Shown here one piece after another: positions 10,730 through 21,613 of a stretch of DNA of 64,000 nucleotides. The DNA lies in assembly GCA_020746835.1 (NCBI GenBank), contig JAGPNK010000004.1, positions 1,612,001-1,676,000 on the forward strand, given 5' to 3'. Made by a program: the position numbers and the translations under genes. Every line of letters starts with the position of its first letter. Position 1 is the first letter of the stretch. The notes beneath the pieces are model-generated. The model was given only the letters and a program-made list of their open reading frames with translations, ran no database searches and was not told where the DNA came from. The stretch is from Stachybotrys elegans. Taxonomy: Eukaryota > Ascomycota > Sordariomycetes > Hypocreales > Stachybotryaceae.

Positions 10730-11791
10730 CTGGAATTCTGTTGCTTCGTGATACTGTTGTTTCGGGGTCCTGTTGTATTGGGATGGTGCTGTTTTGAAGA
10801 CGTTTGTGTTAGAACTTCCTGGATGACTGGGAAGATCTTTAGGTAAGCCTGGATAGACGGACACTGTTTGACTTCTTCTTTGCTTCCAAGCAAGGCAAAA
10901 AAGCAATACGACAGAGGGATGGATTCCAACGAGCAACTATCCTCTCCAAAGATGCCTCGACTGTAATCTGCCTCCCTTCATGTCGCTGTGTGTAGGAGTT
11001 ACTCGTGTCAGGCGCTTGTCCACATGCATCCTACATTCGCCTAATCAACTCACCCAGAGTCTCCGTCTCCATCTTCATCGCCTGCCAGAGCCTGCGTATA
11101 ACACTCAAACTCATCTAGCTCGCTCGCAAGGGATGGTATTGATTGAGTTTTCCTTTTGCATTTCTTCTGCCGTGAAGAGGGCGCCGGGGCGGGTCGTTTC
11201 CTCTGACGGACATGAAAGTCCTTTATGGTGGCTCCCGAACCCTGAGCCCTGTCGCGAGGCTCCATCTGCTCCAAGTGATTCACTCTAGAACTTCATGGAC
11301 AACTGGGAGGAGCCGTAGGTAAAACTGAGCAGATGAGTGCTGTTTGACTTGTGCTCTGCTACCAAGTAGGCCGGAAAGTGAGGTGAAAGAAGGGTGGTTT
11401 TGGAGTCTAGCTCAAGGGTCTGGAAGGTCTTATATATGTCTGGTGACTCTTTGTGTGTTGGTCACAGACAAACAGGTCAGCTGTTTGTTCGCTGGAAAGA
11501 TCAGTATCAGCCCCACACCCAGAGCAACAATACGTCATCGAGGGTTGTTTGCCTTTGTGCAAAGCTACCTCACTGTTTGCCTGTCAGGGAATGGATGGGT
11601 TGCATTGGACAGCATTGGTGCACACGTTTTGCTACGATCCTCCAACTGGCTGTACTGCCCCATCCCGATGCTCAACGTCGAACTCGAATGCTTCCTATCA
11701 AACGGAGGACAAGCTATTCTCGTCATTGTGCTAAAAGTAGCGGTATTCTGAAGACCCAGGGCTGTCACGCTATGGTAGGTTGGGACGAGTT
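10730..11791. other. Upstream region of GIY-YIG-like gene, partly duplicated
   Basis: Bases about 10800-10900 and 11283-11380 are recognisable copies of each other. Both keep TAGAACTTC, then a GGATGACTGGGA-type stretch, TAGGTAA, and CTGTTTGACTT. The unit that was duplicated therefore included both the 5' coding part and the upstream sequence of the GIY-YIG-like gene. From 11390 to 11791 only short unsupported frames remain. Confidence 0.55.
10995..11283 (-). pseudogene. Truncated tandem copy of the GIY-YIG-like gene 5' half
   Basis: Read on the minus strand, this segment encodes EPRDRAQGSGATIKDFHVRQ, RKRP and IPSLASELDEFECYTQAL, plainly homologous to EPRDRARGWGANTKDFDVRQ and IPSLAIDLDEFECYTQAL of the neighbouring gene. 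The acidic linker of about 35 codons is missing. The frame then shifts, and the segment matching TLDELIARMEDTCGPAPD can still be followed as DNA but has a TAG where the intact gene has GAG. Similarity ends near the place where the intact gene's exon 1 ends, and no GIY-YIG exon follows. It is a duplicated fragment in decay. A short 77-codon peptide could still be made from 11283, but nothing suggests function. Confidence 0.75.
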
Positions 11792-12488
11792 CTAAGAGCC
11801 TGGCAAGGGGCTGCTGTACAACCTTTCAGTGGGAGCCTCTGCTAATTTCGTCCTTCTGTCGTTGGTACACTGAGGTTTGTAGGGCTTGAGCGGGACCATT
11901 TCAATGGATTCTGGTTCCAACGCTGTTCCTTCACAGTGTTCCGCTTTGCAGGGTCTCGGCATGAGCACAAGGGGTTTCTCTCTCCTACTTGGGGCACTTA
12001 TATTAGGAACACATCCTTCTTCCTCGTGGAATGTGGGCTTACCGAAAATCTGCATCACAGTCCTGGTCGGTGCCCTGGCCCTCCTCCTCCTCAACGCGCT
12101 TCGCTTCCGTGATACATCCTGCAATCAACGCCGCGAGATCATCGGATAAGACAGATATTCTGTCCATAGACTTGCCAAGCCTATACAGAGAGCTAATGAC
12201 ATAGCTCAAAACAGGTCTGCACGAGGTCGAGGGCAACTCAAAATCCTCGAGGACGATGCGAAGCTCCTTAATCTCGGCGCCGAGCTGACCTATTCCAGGG
12301 CCATGGCGATTGACTGCTTCGCTGAGCATCTGGATTGCCACCTCGAGCCGAATCCACACCTGCAGGTTGAGCCTTGCACTTCGACCCAGGTCTTCATCGC
12401 TATAGTCGCTCAAGTCCTCGAACCCATCGGCTACTGAGTCGGAGATTGGATCGGCATCGTACATCTTTTCCATGGCACGGATAGCCAT
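11792..12488 (-). CDS. Hypothetical helical protein, two exons
   Basis: I do not recognise this gene. Exon 1 (12488-12043) encodes an acidic start (ISDSVADGFEDLSDYSDED), then about 90 residues of predicted amphipathic helix with regular leucines (VWIRLEVAIQMLSEAVNRHG, VISSLYRLGKSMDRI). A GTAAGC donor at its end joins in frame to exon 2 (11984-11792), encoding a Pro/Lys-rich tail and giving 212 residues in all. Without that splice the protein would end at DADFR (149 residues). The gene sits in the accessory stretch beside the GIY-YIG-like gene and its broken copy, and might be lineage-restricted. The reading frame is clean and has a regular helical pattern, so a real gene is likely, but the product and the splice are uncertain. 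Confidence 0.45.
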
Positions 12489-13020
12489 CGGAAGAATAGG
12501 CGATAAAATGTGTTATTATTGGAAGACCAAAGCTGTGGTGTTGCAAAATGCTGGTTCTCCTCTGCGCGGGAGGAATATTTCTGTGCGAGATATCTATCCA
12601 CATTGCAACGAAGGTTTCCTCAGTTAAAACGGGATACTAGGAGCTTACCAGTACTTACAAAAGTCTAACCATCCATACCCAAGGGTCACTCCGCCTGGTT
12701 CGTTTTATCGAGGGGTGGGGGCAGAACATCGCGTCTGCTCGCGACTCCGTCATGAATGTCGGGCATCATGACGGCTTCACTTCACCAAGCAACGACAGCG
12801 ACAACACCACGCACCGACTCGACGCTTACAGAACGTCGCGGCAAACAAGCTTCCACATGGCATACTAGGATGGTGGAACTACCCTTGACAAAGGCCCACC
12901 GACCGAGCTTGGACTGAGTCAAAATTTTGATCCGGTCCACCCATGACCGACTCAGACCGACCTCATCCGCTCGCTCGCTTCAACGGCAACTCTCGACACG
13001 GCCTCTGGAATCTCCTGACC
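12489..13020. other. Divergent spacer, orphan gene / methyltransferase
   Basis: This is a spacer between the orphan gene on the minus strand and the methyltransferase on the plus strand. An in-frame ATG at 12943 would extend the methyltransferase by 26 residues that do not look like the family; the rest holds nothing recognisable. Confidence 0.45.
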
Positions 13021-13614
13021 ATGATCACCATAGAGTTCGACAAGCAGAGCTACTGGCAGCACCGCTTCTCCGAGGAGCGCGCCTTCGAGTGGCTCATCCC
13101 CTCCGACCGCTTCCTCGATATGATCCAGCCGCAGCTCGACATGCTGCCGCCCTCGGCCCGTATCCTCAACTTGGGCTGCGGCAACAGCGATCTCCAGAAC
13201 CACTTTCGCTCCCGCGGCTTCCTCGACGTCACCAATGTCGACTACGAGCCTCTCGCTCTGCAGCGCGGCCAGGACCTCGAAAGGGAGGCCTTTGGCGACG
13301 TCCAGATGCACTACGTCGAGGCTGACGTGACCAAGCTCGCCTTGCCGGGTCAATACGACCTCATCATCGACAAGAGCACGGCCGATGCCGTGGCGTGCGG
13401 AGACAAAGCATGTCTTCTGAGAATGGCGGCGAGCGTGAGAGCCTGCTTCTCCCCAACCGGCATCTGGATAAGCTTCAGTTACTCGTCCGATCGCTTCCCG
13501 GATGATGAATCGTTCCCATTCAAAGTCACAATTCTGCACAAGGTTCTGCTTCCGAAGGAGCTTCCATCCGAACCAGACCTCTTCGATACGTGCTACTTGC
13601 TTCAGCCCAAGTGA
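13021..13614 (+). CDS. Small class I SAM methyltransferase (METTL13/EFM-like)
   Basis: A single exon. From the ATG at 13021 the protein is 197 residues; an upstream in-frame ATG at 12943 would give 223. I prefer 13021 because members of this family start almost directly with the EFDKQSYW...RF...FEWL block, seen here at once. Motif I is ILNLGCGNSDL, followed by VTNVDYEPLAL (acidic motif II) and LIIDKSTADA (motif IV region), the pattern of the METTL13/CSKMT-like lysine methyltransferase group. That group methylates elongation factor eEF1A or related proteins in other eukaryotes; the substrate here is unknown. The protein ends in the typical CYLLQP motif. The gene is convergent with the sugar transporter 130 bp downstream. 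Confidence 0.85.
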   Translation: MITIEFDKQSYWQHRFSEERAFEWLIPSDRFLDMIQPQLDMLPPSARILNLGCGNSDLQNHFRSRGFLDVTNVDYEPLALQRGQDLEREAFGDVQMHYVEADVTKLALPGQYDLIIDKSTADAVACGDKACLLRMAASVRACFSPTGIWISFSYSSDRFPDDESFPFKVTILHKVLLPKELPSEPDLFDTCYLLQPK

Positions 13615-13745
13615 GCCCTTTAATTTATTGCATCAATCCGACCACCAGCAGCAATCCAACTCAGCAATACATCTTTTATTGGTATCAACAGATATCGTTA
13701 CAGCCATCGGTACTCCCAGTCATTACGGAAACAAAAGCCCTTCTT

Positions 13746-15776
13746 TCAACCCCTCACGATGACTTCCTCCTGCGATACATGATCCTTCTCTGTGCTAGTA
13801 TCTGCATCTGGGTACAACGGACGCATGCCCGGCACATCCCTCCCCATCGACTTGGCAATGGTTCGTTGAAGCCAATCATAATGCCAGCGCGCATGCTCCC
13901 TGTTGGGCATCTGGAACACGTCGTCTAGCTCTTCCAGGGACTTGTTCTTGGTTTCGGGGAGCAGGAAGAAGGTGAAGACCCAGCCAAAGATGTTCCAGCC
14001 GGCGTACCAGTAGAAGGCTCCCTGTGCTGTCCACGCCTGCATCATCTTGGGCCAAGTGAAGCTGATGAGAAAGTTGAAGCCCCACGTGATGGATGTGGCC
14101 GACGACATGCCCAGCGCCCGGACATGCAGAGGAAACGCCTCGGCACTGTAGGTGAAGGGGACTGGGCCCATGCCTGGCGAGTAGACAAACATGAAGATGA
14201 AGATGCCTGTCGCAACCAGACGCAGCTTCTGCTCTCCCTCGGTCAGCTGGAAGCCCAAGCCCGTGATGAAGAGGCAAATCGCCATGACGGGAAAGGTGCA
14301 TAGCAAGAGACCGCGTCTGCCAAACTTATCGATGGTCGCTATCGCCGGGATCGCTCCGAGAAAGTTGACACCGCCGATGCCAAGAGAGACCAGGAGGGCG
14401 TCCGTCCACGAGAAACCAGCATCGATGAAGATCTTGGTGCTGTAGTAGGCAATCACATTGACTGGCACGTTTGTCAGCATAAGAGTTCATCATTTCCCTT
14501 ACCAAACAATTTGAAGCACACGCAGGGGGGCGCGTCTTACCTCCGCAAAACTGCTGCATGAACATGCAGAACCAGGAAGATTGCGCTGCCCTTCGAATTC
14601 TGCGGACCTTGACGAACTGCCTCAGCACCTCGGCAAGCGTCATCTCCCTCCTCTGGTGTTCTTCAGCCTGCAAATGCCTGTAGGCCTGGAACATGTCCCG
14701 CGCTGCCTGGATCCTGTGCTTCCGCAGCTGCAACATGGACATGAAGGCACTGCGGAAGTCGCCGCGATCCATGTACCAGCGCGGACTCTCTGGCATGATG
14801 TAGACACACATGCCGACAATCATGGGCGGCACTGCAGTCACGCCAATCATCCATCGCCACTGCGAGTATTCACCCATGAAGTCCATACCCGCAAACCCAA
14901 CCGAGACGGCGAAGCCAAGCATGATACCAAAGGCCGTCCACATCTAAATCCGTTAGCACATTGTATATCACGACAGGCCTGGCAAGATGTCTTTACCTGC
15001 CACATCATTGTCATGGCTCCACGAATCGTCTTTGGCGCGCATTCGGCCGTGTAGACGGGCGCTGTGCTCGACTTGGCGCCGACGGCAAGACCCAGGGCAA
15101 GACGGCCGCCAATGAAGACTTTCCAGTTCGGAGCGCCTGCTTGCCAGAGAGCGGTCAAGAAGGCGAAGAGGCAGGAAAATGCGATTGCACCACGACGTCC
15201 GAGCATGTTGTTCAGGGGGGCATTGAGCCAGCAGCCAACAAAGGCCGCGGCCAGGTACGGCGAGCCGTTGATGAGCCCCTGCATGACCTTGTCCGTGATG
15301 CCAAACTCATCGAAGTAGAACATCTGCCACAGTTAGCTTCAAAGCCATTAATGTTCGAAGACTGGGCAAGTCGTTACCTGGGCACCGTTAATGACGGTCT
15401 GGTCCATTCCTTGGACGATGGCACAGCCGGCACAAAGCGCACACAAAAAGTACAGCTTCTTGGGGTAGGCAGCCCATCGGTGACCCGCCTCGTATTCGAG
15501 GATGTCGACATCAGCAGCATCCAGCCCGGGGACCTCGTTATAGGGGACGGACAACTGGTCCGCTTGGGCAGCGAGGGCGCCCTTGTGGAATGCCTCCTGG
15601 TACTCCTGCAAGCCGTACCTCAGGGCGAAAGCATTCGCCTCCTCGATGATCTGCAGAGAAGTTGCACGGTCCAAGACGACTGGCTGCGACTTCCTTTCGG
15701 AAGCCCCTTTGCCTACGGACGACGGTGGGGTGCTTGCACCAACCGGTGTGACTTCAACAGAGGTTTCTTGAGACAT
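13746..15776 (-). CDS. MFS sugar transporter (SP family)
   Basis: Four exons on the minus strand: 15776-15378, 15323-14997, 14943-14541 and 14461-13746, giving 614 residues. Sugar-porter signatures are present in order: GRR after TM2, the AECAPKTIRGAM block, PESPRWYMDRG at the end of the first half, QQFCGVNVIAYYS at TM7, and LPETKNKSLEELDDVF at the end of TM12. The N-terminal cytoplasmic tail is about 110 residues, longer than in simple hexose transporters. The family mostly runs H+-coupled or facilitated uptake of sugars or polyols across the plasma membrane; which sugar cannot be read from the sequence. The third junction was fixed by recovering FCGVNVIAYY across it; the ATG at 14480 of an open frame there is inside the intron. 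Confidence 0.9.
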
Positions 15777-17417
15777 GGTGTCAACCCAGATGAATAAGGG
15801 TAGTACAGGAAGGGGGAGGCTGCCGATATGGGCAGGTTTGGAAGATGAGCAGTACCGGAGACAGAGACGGGGAGGGCATGGAAGACGGGCCGAGGCGGGA
15901 GGCGAGGAGACGACTGGGAATCAGCGGAGCAGCTCAGGTCTGAGTCTTGAGACACGGGACTAGCCTCGTCTTATACTTCATCTTGCGGGGAGGACTGCCC
16001 CCGTGGCACCCGGCGGGGAAGCGGAGGAGGGGAAGCGTCACAGGCTGCGGTGGCGGAACGGGGGAGAATCAAGCTTAAGAGCAGAAGACACGATGAATGT
16101 CACGATGGTGGGCGCCTCATAGTGCTGGCGGGATCGAGCTTCCGCATTACTGAGGGGCTATGCTACGCCCCGGACTCTTCTGGCGTTCATTGTTTGTGGA
16201 CAGGAGAAAACCCCGGATGTTTGACCGTGGCGCCTGAGAAGCCCGTGTCGCCTGACCGCCTTGGGACGACTGTAGAGGATCGCTCCGCGTCGATGGTCGC
16301 GTTCGCAGGACTTAGACGCGAGAAAGGATATGTTGCTGCGGTGACACTATTGTGGCGAGGCTGCCCTGTATCCGAATAGAGTCAGGGTTCGCGTATGAGG
16401 CGCAAGAGCTATGGCATCTTCCGCCCCAGCTGTCCTCAAAGAGTATCTGATCACGCAGGTGTCAGCCAGACCAGCTGCAGAACCATCTCAAAACCGGCCG
16501 TGGACGCTGCGTTTGCCCTGATGCGGAAAGTTGATGAAGGAATCTCACCTGGAAGTTGACTGATCGACCAGTACGGACGTTGTCTCATGTCTCCCCGTAT
16601 TGTAACAAGAGTGAATCTAGTCCAGCACTGTGGCGTCGAGGGCGGAACTGTTGATGGGCTGTTTCAAGGTTCTTTGCAGTGGCAGTCTCGTGACAGGATA
16701 TCATCACCATTGAACCTTGTACGGCAGGTTGTTTTGGATAATGGACACACCAACGGTCCTTTCTACTGGGACTTGGTTGTAAATATTATGATAGTCGGGT
16801 GCCGATCGATATGGCCAGACTCGCTCAATGCCTCCCTCATCACTGTACTCGAGTTGTCGTGAGCCGCAGCCACCTCTTCCCGGCAAAGTTTGGGGCTGCA
16901 TAGGTCTGAGGTTTAGGTTTCGGCAGCTAGCATAGTCACTCAAGACAGCAGGCGTAAACCTTGAGCCGCGGCAACATCCGCTTGGTAGAGACGCTCGATT
17001 CCAACGCCTCGTTGCCATGTCGCCGGAGGCCATGGTGGCAACTCTGCTGGTCCAGCTCAGCCTGACTGGCAATTTGGCCGAGAGCCTCTAACAGACAAGC
17101 CCAGAAGGGCCTCGAAGCCTTGTAGTCTGTTCATAGATTGACTTGACCCTGTGACGAGTGGTGCTGGTCGGGGCCCAAGGATATGATGGTGGTGATGATG
17201 AATGATCCGCGGAAGTAAAAAAATAAAATAAAATAAAATAAAAAAGAGAGTTCCGCGGTTTGCAGCTGTTGGCAGGTGCAGGCTCCCATTTACCGAGACT
17301 AGATTTTCTCGGCAACCTAAAGCATTCAGTCGTAGATAAAAGAAGTTCTTCCAACTTCAGCGCTTGGTGATACCCTTTCCCTCTCATAGTCACCTCTTAC
17401 TCCCTCCATACTTCAAG
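15777..17417. other. Divergent intergenic region, sugar transporter / DUF3669 gene
   Basis: This 1.6-kb region separates two divergent genes. A TATA-like AGTATAAGA (minus strand) lies near 15970, about 190 bp upstream of the transporter start. An (AAAAT)n microsatellite is at 17217-17245. I find no coding frame with support. Confidence 0.5.
17217..17245 (+). repeat. (AAAAT)n microsatellite
   Basis: About five to six copies of a five-base AAAAT unit lie about 170 bp before the DUF3669 gene start. Confidence 0.85.
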
Positions 17418-18716
17418 ATGGATCGCCGCAAGCAAGCCGAAAGCGAGGCTTCAGAATACTCCATCGCCGGCTCGATGAAAGACCTTGCCATATCTTATTT
17501 CCAATATGCCAAGGACTGTATCATGCCAGAATACTACACGTCCAAGGAACTCTTGTCGCGTTTGCTGTCCACGAAGTCCTACATCTCCACCAACTCGAGC
17601 CTTGCCAAACGACCAAATGCCGCTCAAGATGATCTTGCCCTCCAACGTTTCGAGGAAATTGGTAAAGGCCAGTGTGGCACCGTCTACTGCCTCACTGGTA
17701 AATCGATCATAGTCAAGGTCTCGAATTCAGCCCAGAAGTCCCGCGAGCTCTTCATCGACTATCAAGTACACGAACGAATTCAATATGCCCTGGATCAAGT
17801 CAAAGCGTCACTCAGCGTCGAGTTCAGCGTCGAGTTCAGCGTCCCGAGTCTTCATACGTGGATATCTCCAGGCTCGGAGAAGTTCTGGGCGGACAACATG
17901 CCACTGTTTCCTAAGAAGACTGTGACGGAGAAGTTCGCCTTGGTTGCAGAGCGGGTTTTCCCGGTCCCCTTGCCTGTCCGAGAAGCTCTCGTCGATACTC
18001 TCTGTCCCTCTGCTATCAAGAAACGCAAGCAGGAGTTTCTGGCTCAGCCAGAGAACAAGAGCTGTCTGATTCGCATCTATCTTGGACGCCGAGAAACCAC
18101 CAGGACCAAAACGAACCTCCAGAATCTCAAGTTGCGCAATTTCCCACTCCATGTCAACGAAATGGAGGAGATGGACCTCGATACAAAGCATTTCGCCGAA
18201 GTAATGGCCCAAGCACTTGCTATCCTCCATTGGAAGGCAGGGGTAGATGGCAATGACATCGAATTTGTGCTGGGCAGCTCTCCGATGCGCTTCCAGAGGC
18301 CAAGTCTCGAGGTCACTTTGCAATCAGATATGTTGACAGTGGCGAAGCATTGTCAGTACGACTTTGGCCAGAGGTCTACTAGCATTTGGATCATTGATTT
18401 TAACCAGTTAGTCTTTCTTTTCTTCTCCTCGCTTGTCTCATCTGTTATCTGTTCTTTCTACTAACCATATAATAGGTGCACCGAATTCCAGGACGACGAT
18501 ACAGGTCTCAAACAACTTGTCGATGCTTTTTTCTGGAACGACCCCTATTACCCTCGCCCTAACACTGGAAACCACAAGGATACAGATCTATGGGAGATTT
18601 TTAGCAAGCAATACCTAGACATCAGTGGCAAATTCACGCAAAGTGCAACACCTAGGCGTTTTATTGCCCAGATCGAGTCTAGATGTCAGAAGGGAACTCT
18701 TGATAGCCTGTTTTAG
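17418..18716 (+). CDS. DUF3669 domain protein
   Basis: Two exons, 17418-18406 and 18476-18716, give 409 residues. The splice uses GTTAGT and TAG and restores IIDFNQCTEF. The pattern IGKGQCGTVYCLTGKSIIVKV (residues about 80-100) resembles a glycine-rich loop, and SIWIIDFNQC near the end resembles a catalytic-type strand. This fits DUF3669, a fungal family with weak resemblance to aminoglycoside-phosphotransferase/kinase folds, often expanded in filamentous fungi and sometimes labelled zinc-finger-like without good reason. No function is established. A short internal duplication (VEFSVEFS, from two 12-nt units at about 17816-17840) is specific to this copy as far as I can tell. The ATG at 17418 was chosen over 17364 because the extra residues are encoded by leader-like C/T-rich sequence. 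Confidence 0.75.
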
Positions 18717-19360
18717 TTCTGATATGATAGGTGCTATTGAGTAAATCTATTCGTTGTTATTCTTGTATTTCTTGTTTTGATCTTTTCGTCGTCCCTGCTA
18801 TCTTTGTTGTCTTCGTCGTCTTCGTTTTCATCATCTTCGTTTCCGTCACCTTCTTTGCCTTTGTCACCTTCTACATCTTCGTTGCCTTCTTCCGTCGCCT
18901 TCTTTGTCATCGTCGTCTCCGGTCTAATCCAGACCATTCGACAGCCGACAAGCCGACCCCATTCCGACGGAGACAAGCGTCCAACCAAGGTATTGCAAGC
19001 TTCTACGTTTGAATATAAGCTCTAAGAGAAATCTTTAAAAACACGACAATTATATGGGTGTTTTGTTTTGTTGCCAGTATAAATAAGTGCCTGTCAGGGA
19101 ATATACACAGGTGTATTTGGTAGCCATTTGTGTGGTGGTGTTGCTAGATAGGAAAGACAGGAGGTAAGGGCGGGGCTTCTAGAACGGGCTTCTAGAAGGT
19201 GCAACTGCAAGGCGGGGCACAAGCAGGCAGGCAGGCAGCATACGCATCTTACGAAGCTCCCGTCATCGCCATCTCTCTTCTCCTCGACGTGTTTCACACA
19301 GCAACACAGGCAAATTACGAAAATACCCATCCATTAGCGAACGCGCCTGTTGCATGTATC
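18717..19360. other. Intergenic region carrying inverted repeat copy A
   Basis: Apart from repeat copy A (18738-18955), this holds a TATAAATAA-like string at about 19078 and C/T-rich leader-like sequence just before the next gene at 19361. I see nothing coding. Confidence 0.45.
18738..18955 (-). repeat. Degenerate inverted repeat, copy A
   Basis: Read on the minus strand, this 200-odd-bp segment starts with GTCGGCTGT, continues with AATGGTCTGGATTAGACCGG, then a long GA-rich tract of GAAGGCGAC/GACAAAG units, and ends with AAGAATAACAACGAATAG. The same order is found on the plus strand at 20669-20833. The two copies are in opposite orientation and flank the HSM3-like gene. The GA-rich core would encode an acidic Asp/Glu/Lys-rich peptide, but neither copy has a credible gene. 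Confidence 0.6.
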
Positions 19361-20508
19361 ATGGATGTAGCTCCCATCCTCGGCCTCGACCAGTTCCGGC
19401 TGCACCTCGAGGAGCTCCAGCAAAATCAGGAAGTGGTCCCTGATGCGACTCTCATCGACGATATTTCAATCCAGCTTACCGGTTCGTCCATGCCATAGAC
19501 TTCAGACGCGAAATCATCGATCTGAGCTGACATTTACATCTTCACTTCCCAGATTACAACACACCTCCTCTGCTGCCTTGGATGCTCCCTGCCCTTGCCA
19601 ATGTGCTCCGCTCCACGCAGCACGACGCTGGAGCTCTCTTCCAAATCACCGTCAAGCTCACCAAATCACTCGACTTCACCACCTGTCTCGGCTTGGCAGA
19701 CGAGGAGACTATGCTTACTATGCTAGACTCCCCTGTCGACGGCGCCAATCTCCTTGCCTTGCACATCATCCACAAGGCCGCCAACGACCCCAACGACGCC
19801 AGCATTCTTGCCGAAAGACCGGTCGTCTTTGAGAGGCTCGTACGCCGATGGCTCCAGGCTCCCTCTACTCGGGTGGCGTCGCACGCTGAACAGGTTCTCG
19901 GCGATTTGCTCGAGGTGGATTGTTCTATCCCGATAGTAAACGGTAGTTCCCTTCCACGGCAGCATCAAGTTGTGACGCCGCCCATGCGACGCCGCCACGG
20001 TGAGGTGGGCCACGACGAGCTTTGGAATATCTTCTTCTCGAATCAAGTTCTGTCACTCATAAAGACTACGTGCGGCCAATCCGAAAACGACGCGCGGAAT
20101 TTGTCCGACATTACTATCGCACAGGGCCGCGTGCTCCGTCTCCTTCCGCGTCTTGCCTCCTTCAATCTTCACGCCGTGAGCGATACATCGCATGCGCAAG
20201 TGTTCCCGCTTCCCGATGCAGTAGCTGAAGCAGTGGGTTGCGGTCTGCTCCAATGGGCCACCCTAGGCATGATCGACCAAACCGACGAACTCATGGAGCG
20301 AACGCTGGTCGATTTCTTCGAGCAATTGGTCCTCAACATGCGAGACCATACAAGAAGAGCCGGCGATCAGACCATATTGAAGAAGCTGGTGCGCACGACG
20401 ACCCAGACTGATCCTCGAATCATGAGCGCCCTGAAAAGTCTCCCCCAAAATGTAGAAGAGGAGGATGAAGAGCGTACAAGAGTGTTTATTGAACAACTGC
20501 TGGATTAG
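19361..20508 (+). CDS. HSM3/PSMD5-like proteasome assembly chaperone (candidate)
   Basis: Two exons, 19361-19481 and 19553-20508, give 358 residues. The protein is almost entirely alpha-helical with HEAT-like periodicity, for example LPWMLPALANVLRSTQ and LLALHIIHKAANDPNDASIL. The N-terminal block ILGLDQFRLHLEEL and the helical layout resemble fungal HSM3 proteins, relatives of mammalian PSMD5/S5b. Those bind Rpt subunits and assist assembly of the 19S proteasome base; HSM3 was first named for a mismatch-repair phenotype in yeast. Assignment rests on pattern memory, not a catalytic motif, so an unrelated HEAT-repeat protein remains possible. The GTTCGT donor is unusual, but the junction reads LTGDYNTPP and the phases fit. 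Confidence 0.55.
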
Positions 20509-20668
20509 CTGCATCACCGCTCACATTCTGTATATTAATAATTGACACACCAAAGAATGCTCAAGTAGCGGCTACGCACCGTTCGTCGTCTCTAGCCCTT
20601 GCGTGTGTTCCGACAAGGCTGGCCGAAGTGACATACTGAGACTGAGGTGCTGAGGTCGCGATACTATA

Positions 20669-20833
20669 TCGCCTGTCGGCTGTTAAATAGTCTTGACTAG
20701 ACGGAGACAATGAAGACGAGGAAGACGACAAAGCCGAAGGCGACAAAAACGAAGGCGATAAAAAAAAAGGCGACAAAGATAACGAAGAAGGTACAAAAGG
20801 TAAAACAATAAATGTAAGAACGACAGCGAATAC
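20669..20833 (+). repeat. Degenerate inverted repeat, copy B
   Basis: Partner of copy A in opposite orientation. It runs GCCTGTCGGCTGTTAAATAG, TCTTGACTAGACGGAGACAA, GA-rich GAAGGCGAC and GACAAAG units, and ends GTAAGAACGACAGCGAATACC. Copy B is about 50 bp shorter than copy A because it has fewer GA-rich units. Confidence 0.6.
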
Positions 20834-21528
20834 CGTACGTACCGCGATGCCGGCGGAAGTCCTCAGACGACGAAGCCTATGCCAGCTGTAGCTGCGAACG
20901 GTGCATGAATCCGTCACTTGTATTTTTTTAAAGGAAGAAAAAATAACTAAATAAATAAGTTTCTTAATTCAGGAGTGCTGTTGGACCTCGTTGGATGCTT
21001 GTACGTGGCAAAGCTCAATCATGGCGCATTTGCCCATCTTCCTTTGTCGGACCACTGTTCGTCCGGTCGTGTCTCTAATTGTCTGAATTCAGCAACATGC
21101 GCCGCTGGAGGCTCATTCATCCCGCTAGCTTGTGGACCGACGTCATGATCTAGACGTGTCCAGCCTCAATTTGGGGGCCAAACAACGAGAGCCGAGCAGC
21201 AAGTGATCGACTTCCGCACTGTCTCAGACCAAGCGATCAAAGTACCGGGCTACACTTCTAGATTTGGGAAAGCCTTCTGATGGTACCTTGGCAAATTTGG
21301 GGGCGCATGTTGTTATGCAAGGCTCCTCAATTGGCTCTGGCAACGTAGGATCAGCTCAGATCGACGGCATGGCCCCTGTCCTCCACTACGCCCAGCTGCG
21401 AAGATAGAAACATACGTCTGGAGCATCTAGGGCTCCCCAGGGTCATGGCAAGCTTGTGCTGTCGGTGACGATATGGGCCATATGTCATAGCTATGGCTAG
21501 GCTCCGTGAATCTCAGTCGCATTGGATG

Positions 21529-21537
21529 TATAAATAA
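21529..21537 (+). promoter_or_regulatory. TATA box of the secreted hydrolase gene
   Basis: TATAAATAA lies 77 bp before the ATG at 21614 and is followed by a short leader, the usual spacing for TATA-driven fungal genes. Confidence 0.5.
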
Positions 21538-21613
21538 GACCAATGGCCAGCAATCTACTCTGTCTTATTGAACAGACTCAAAGTAGACACTCGACATCGA
21601 CACTCTCGCCGCA

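Larger units (their letters stand above)
20509..21613. other. Intergenic region carrying inverted repeat copy B
   Basis: The first 350 bases hold repeat copy B; the rest is the upstream region of the secreted hydrolase, with a TATA box at 21529. I find no supported gene. Confidence 0.5.

Noticed and set aside
11344..11751. 135-codon plus-strand frame in the accessory island
   Set aside because: It has no domain, no leader-like upstream sequence, and overlaps frames of similar length in two other phases.
14462..14480. ATG near 14480 as start of a separate transporter fragment
   Set aside because: It is intronic; the joined exons restore the sugar-porter TM7 motif.
16050..16379. 109-codon plus-strand frame upstream of the sugar transporter
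   Set aside because: Composition and lack of motif suggest a chance frame in GC-rich non-coding DNA.
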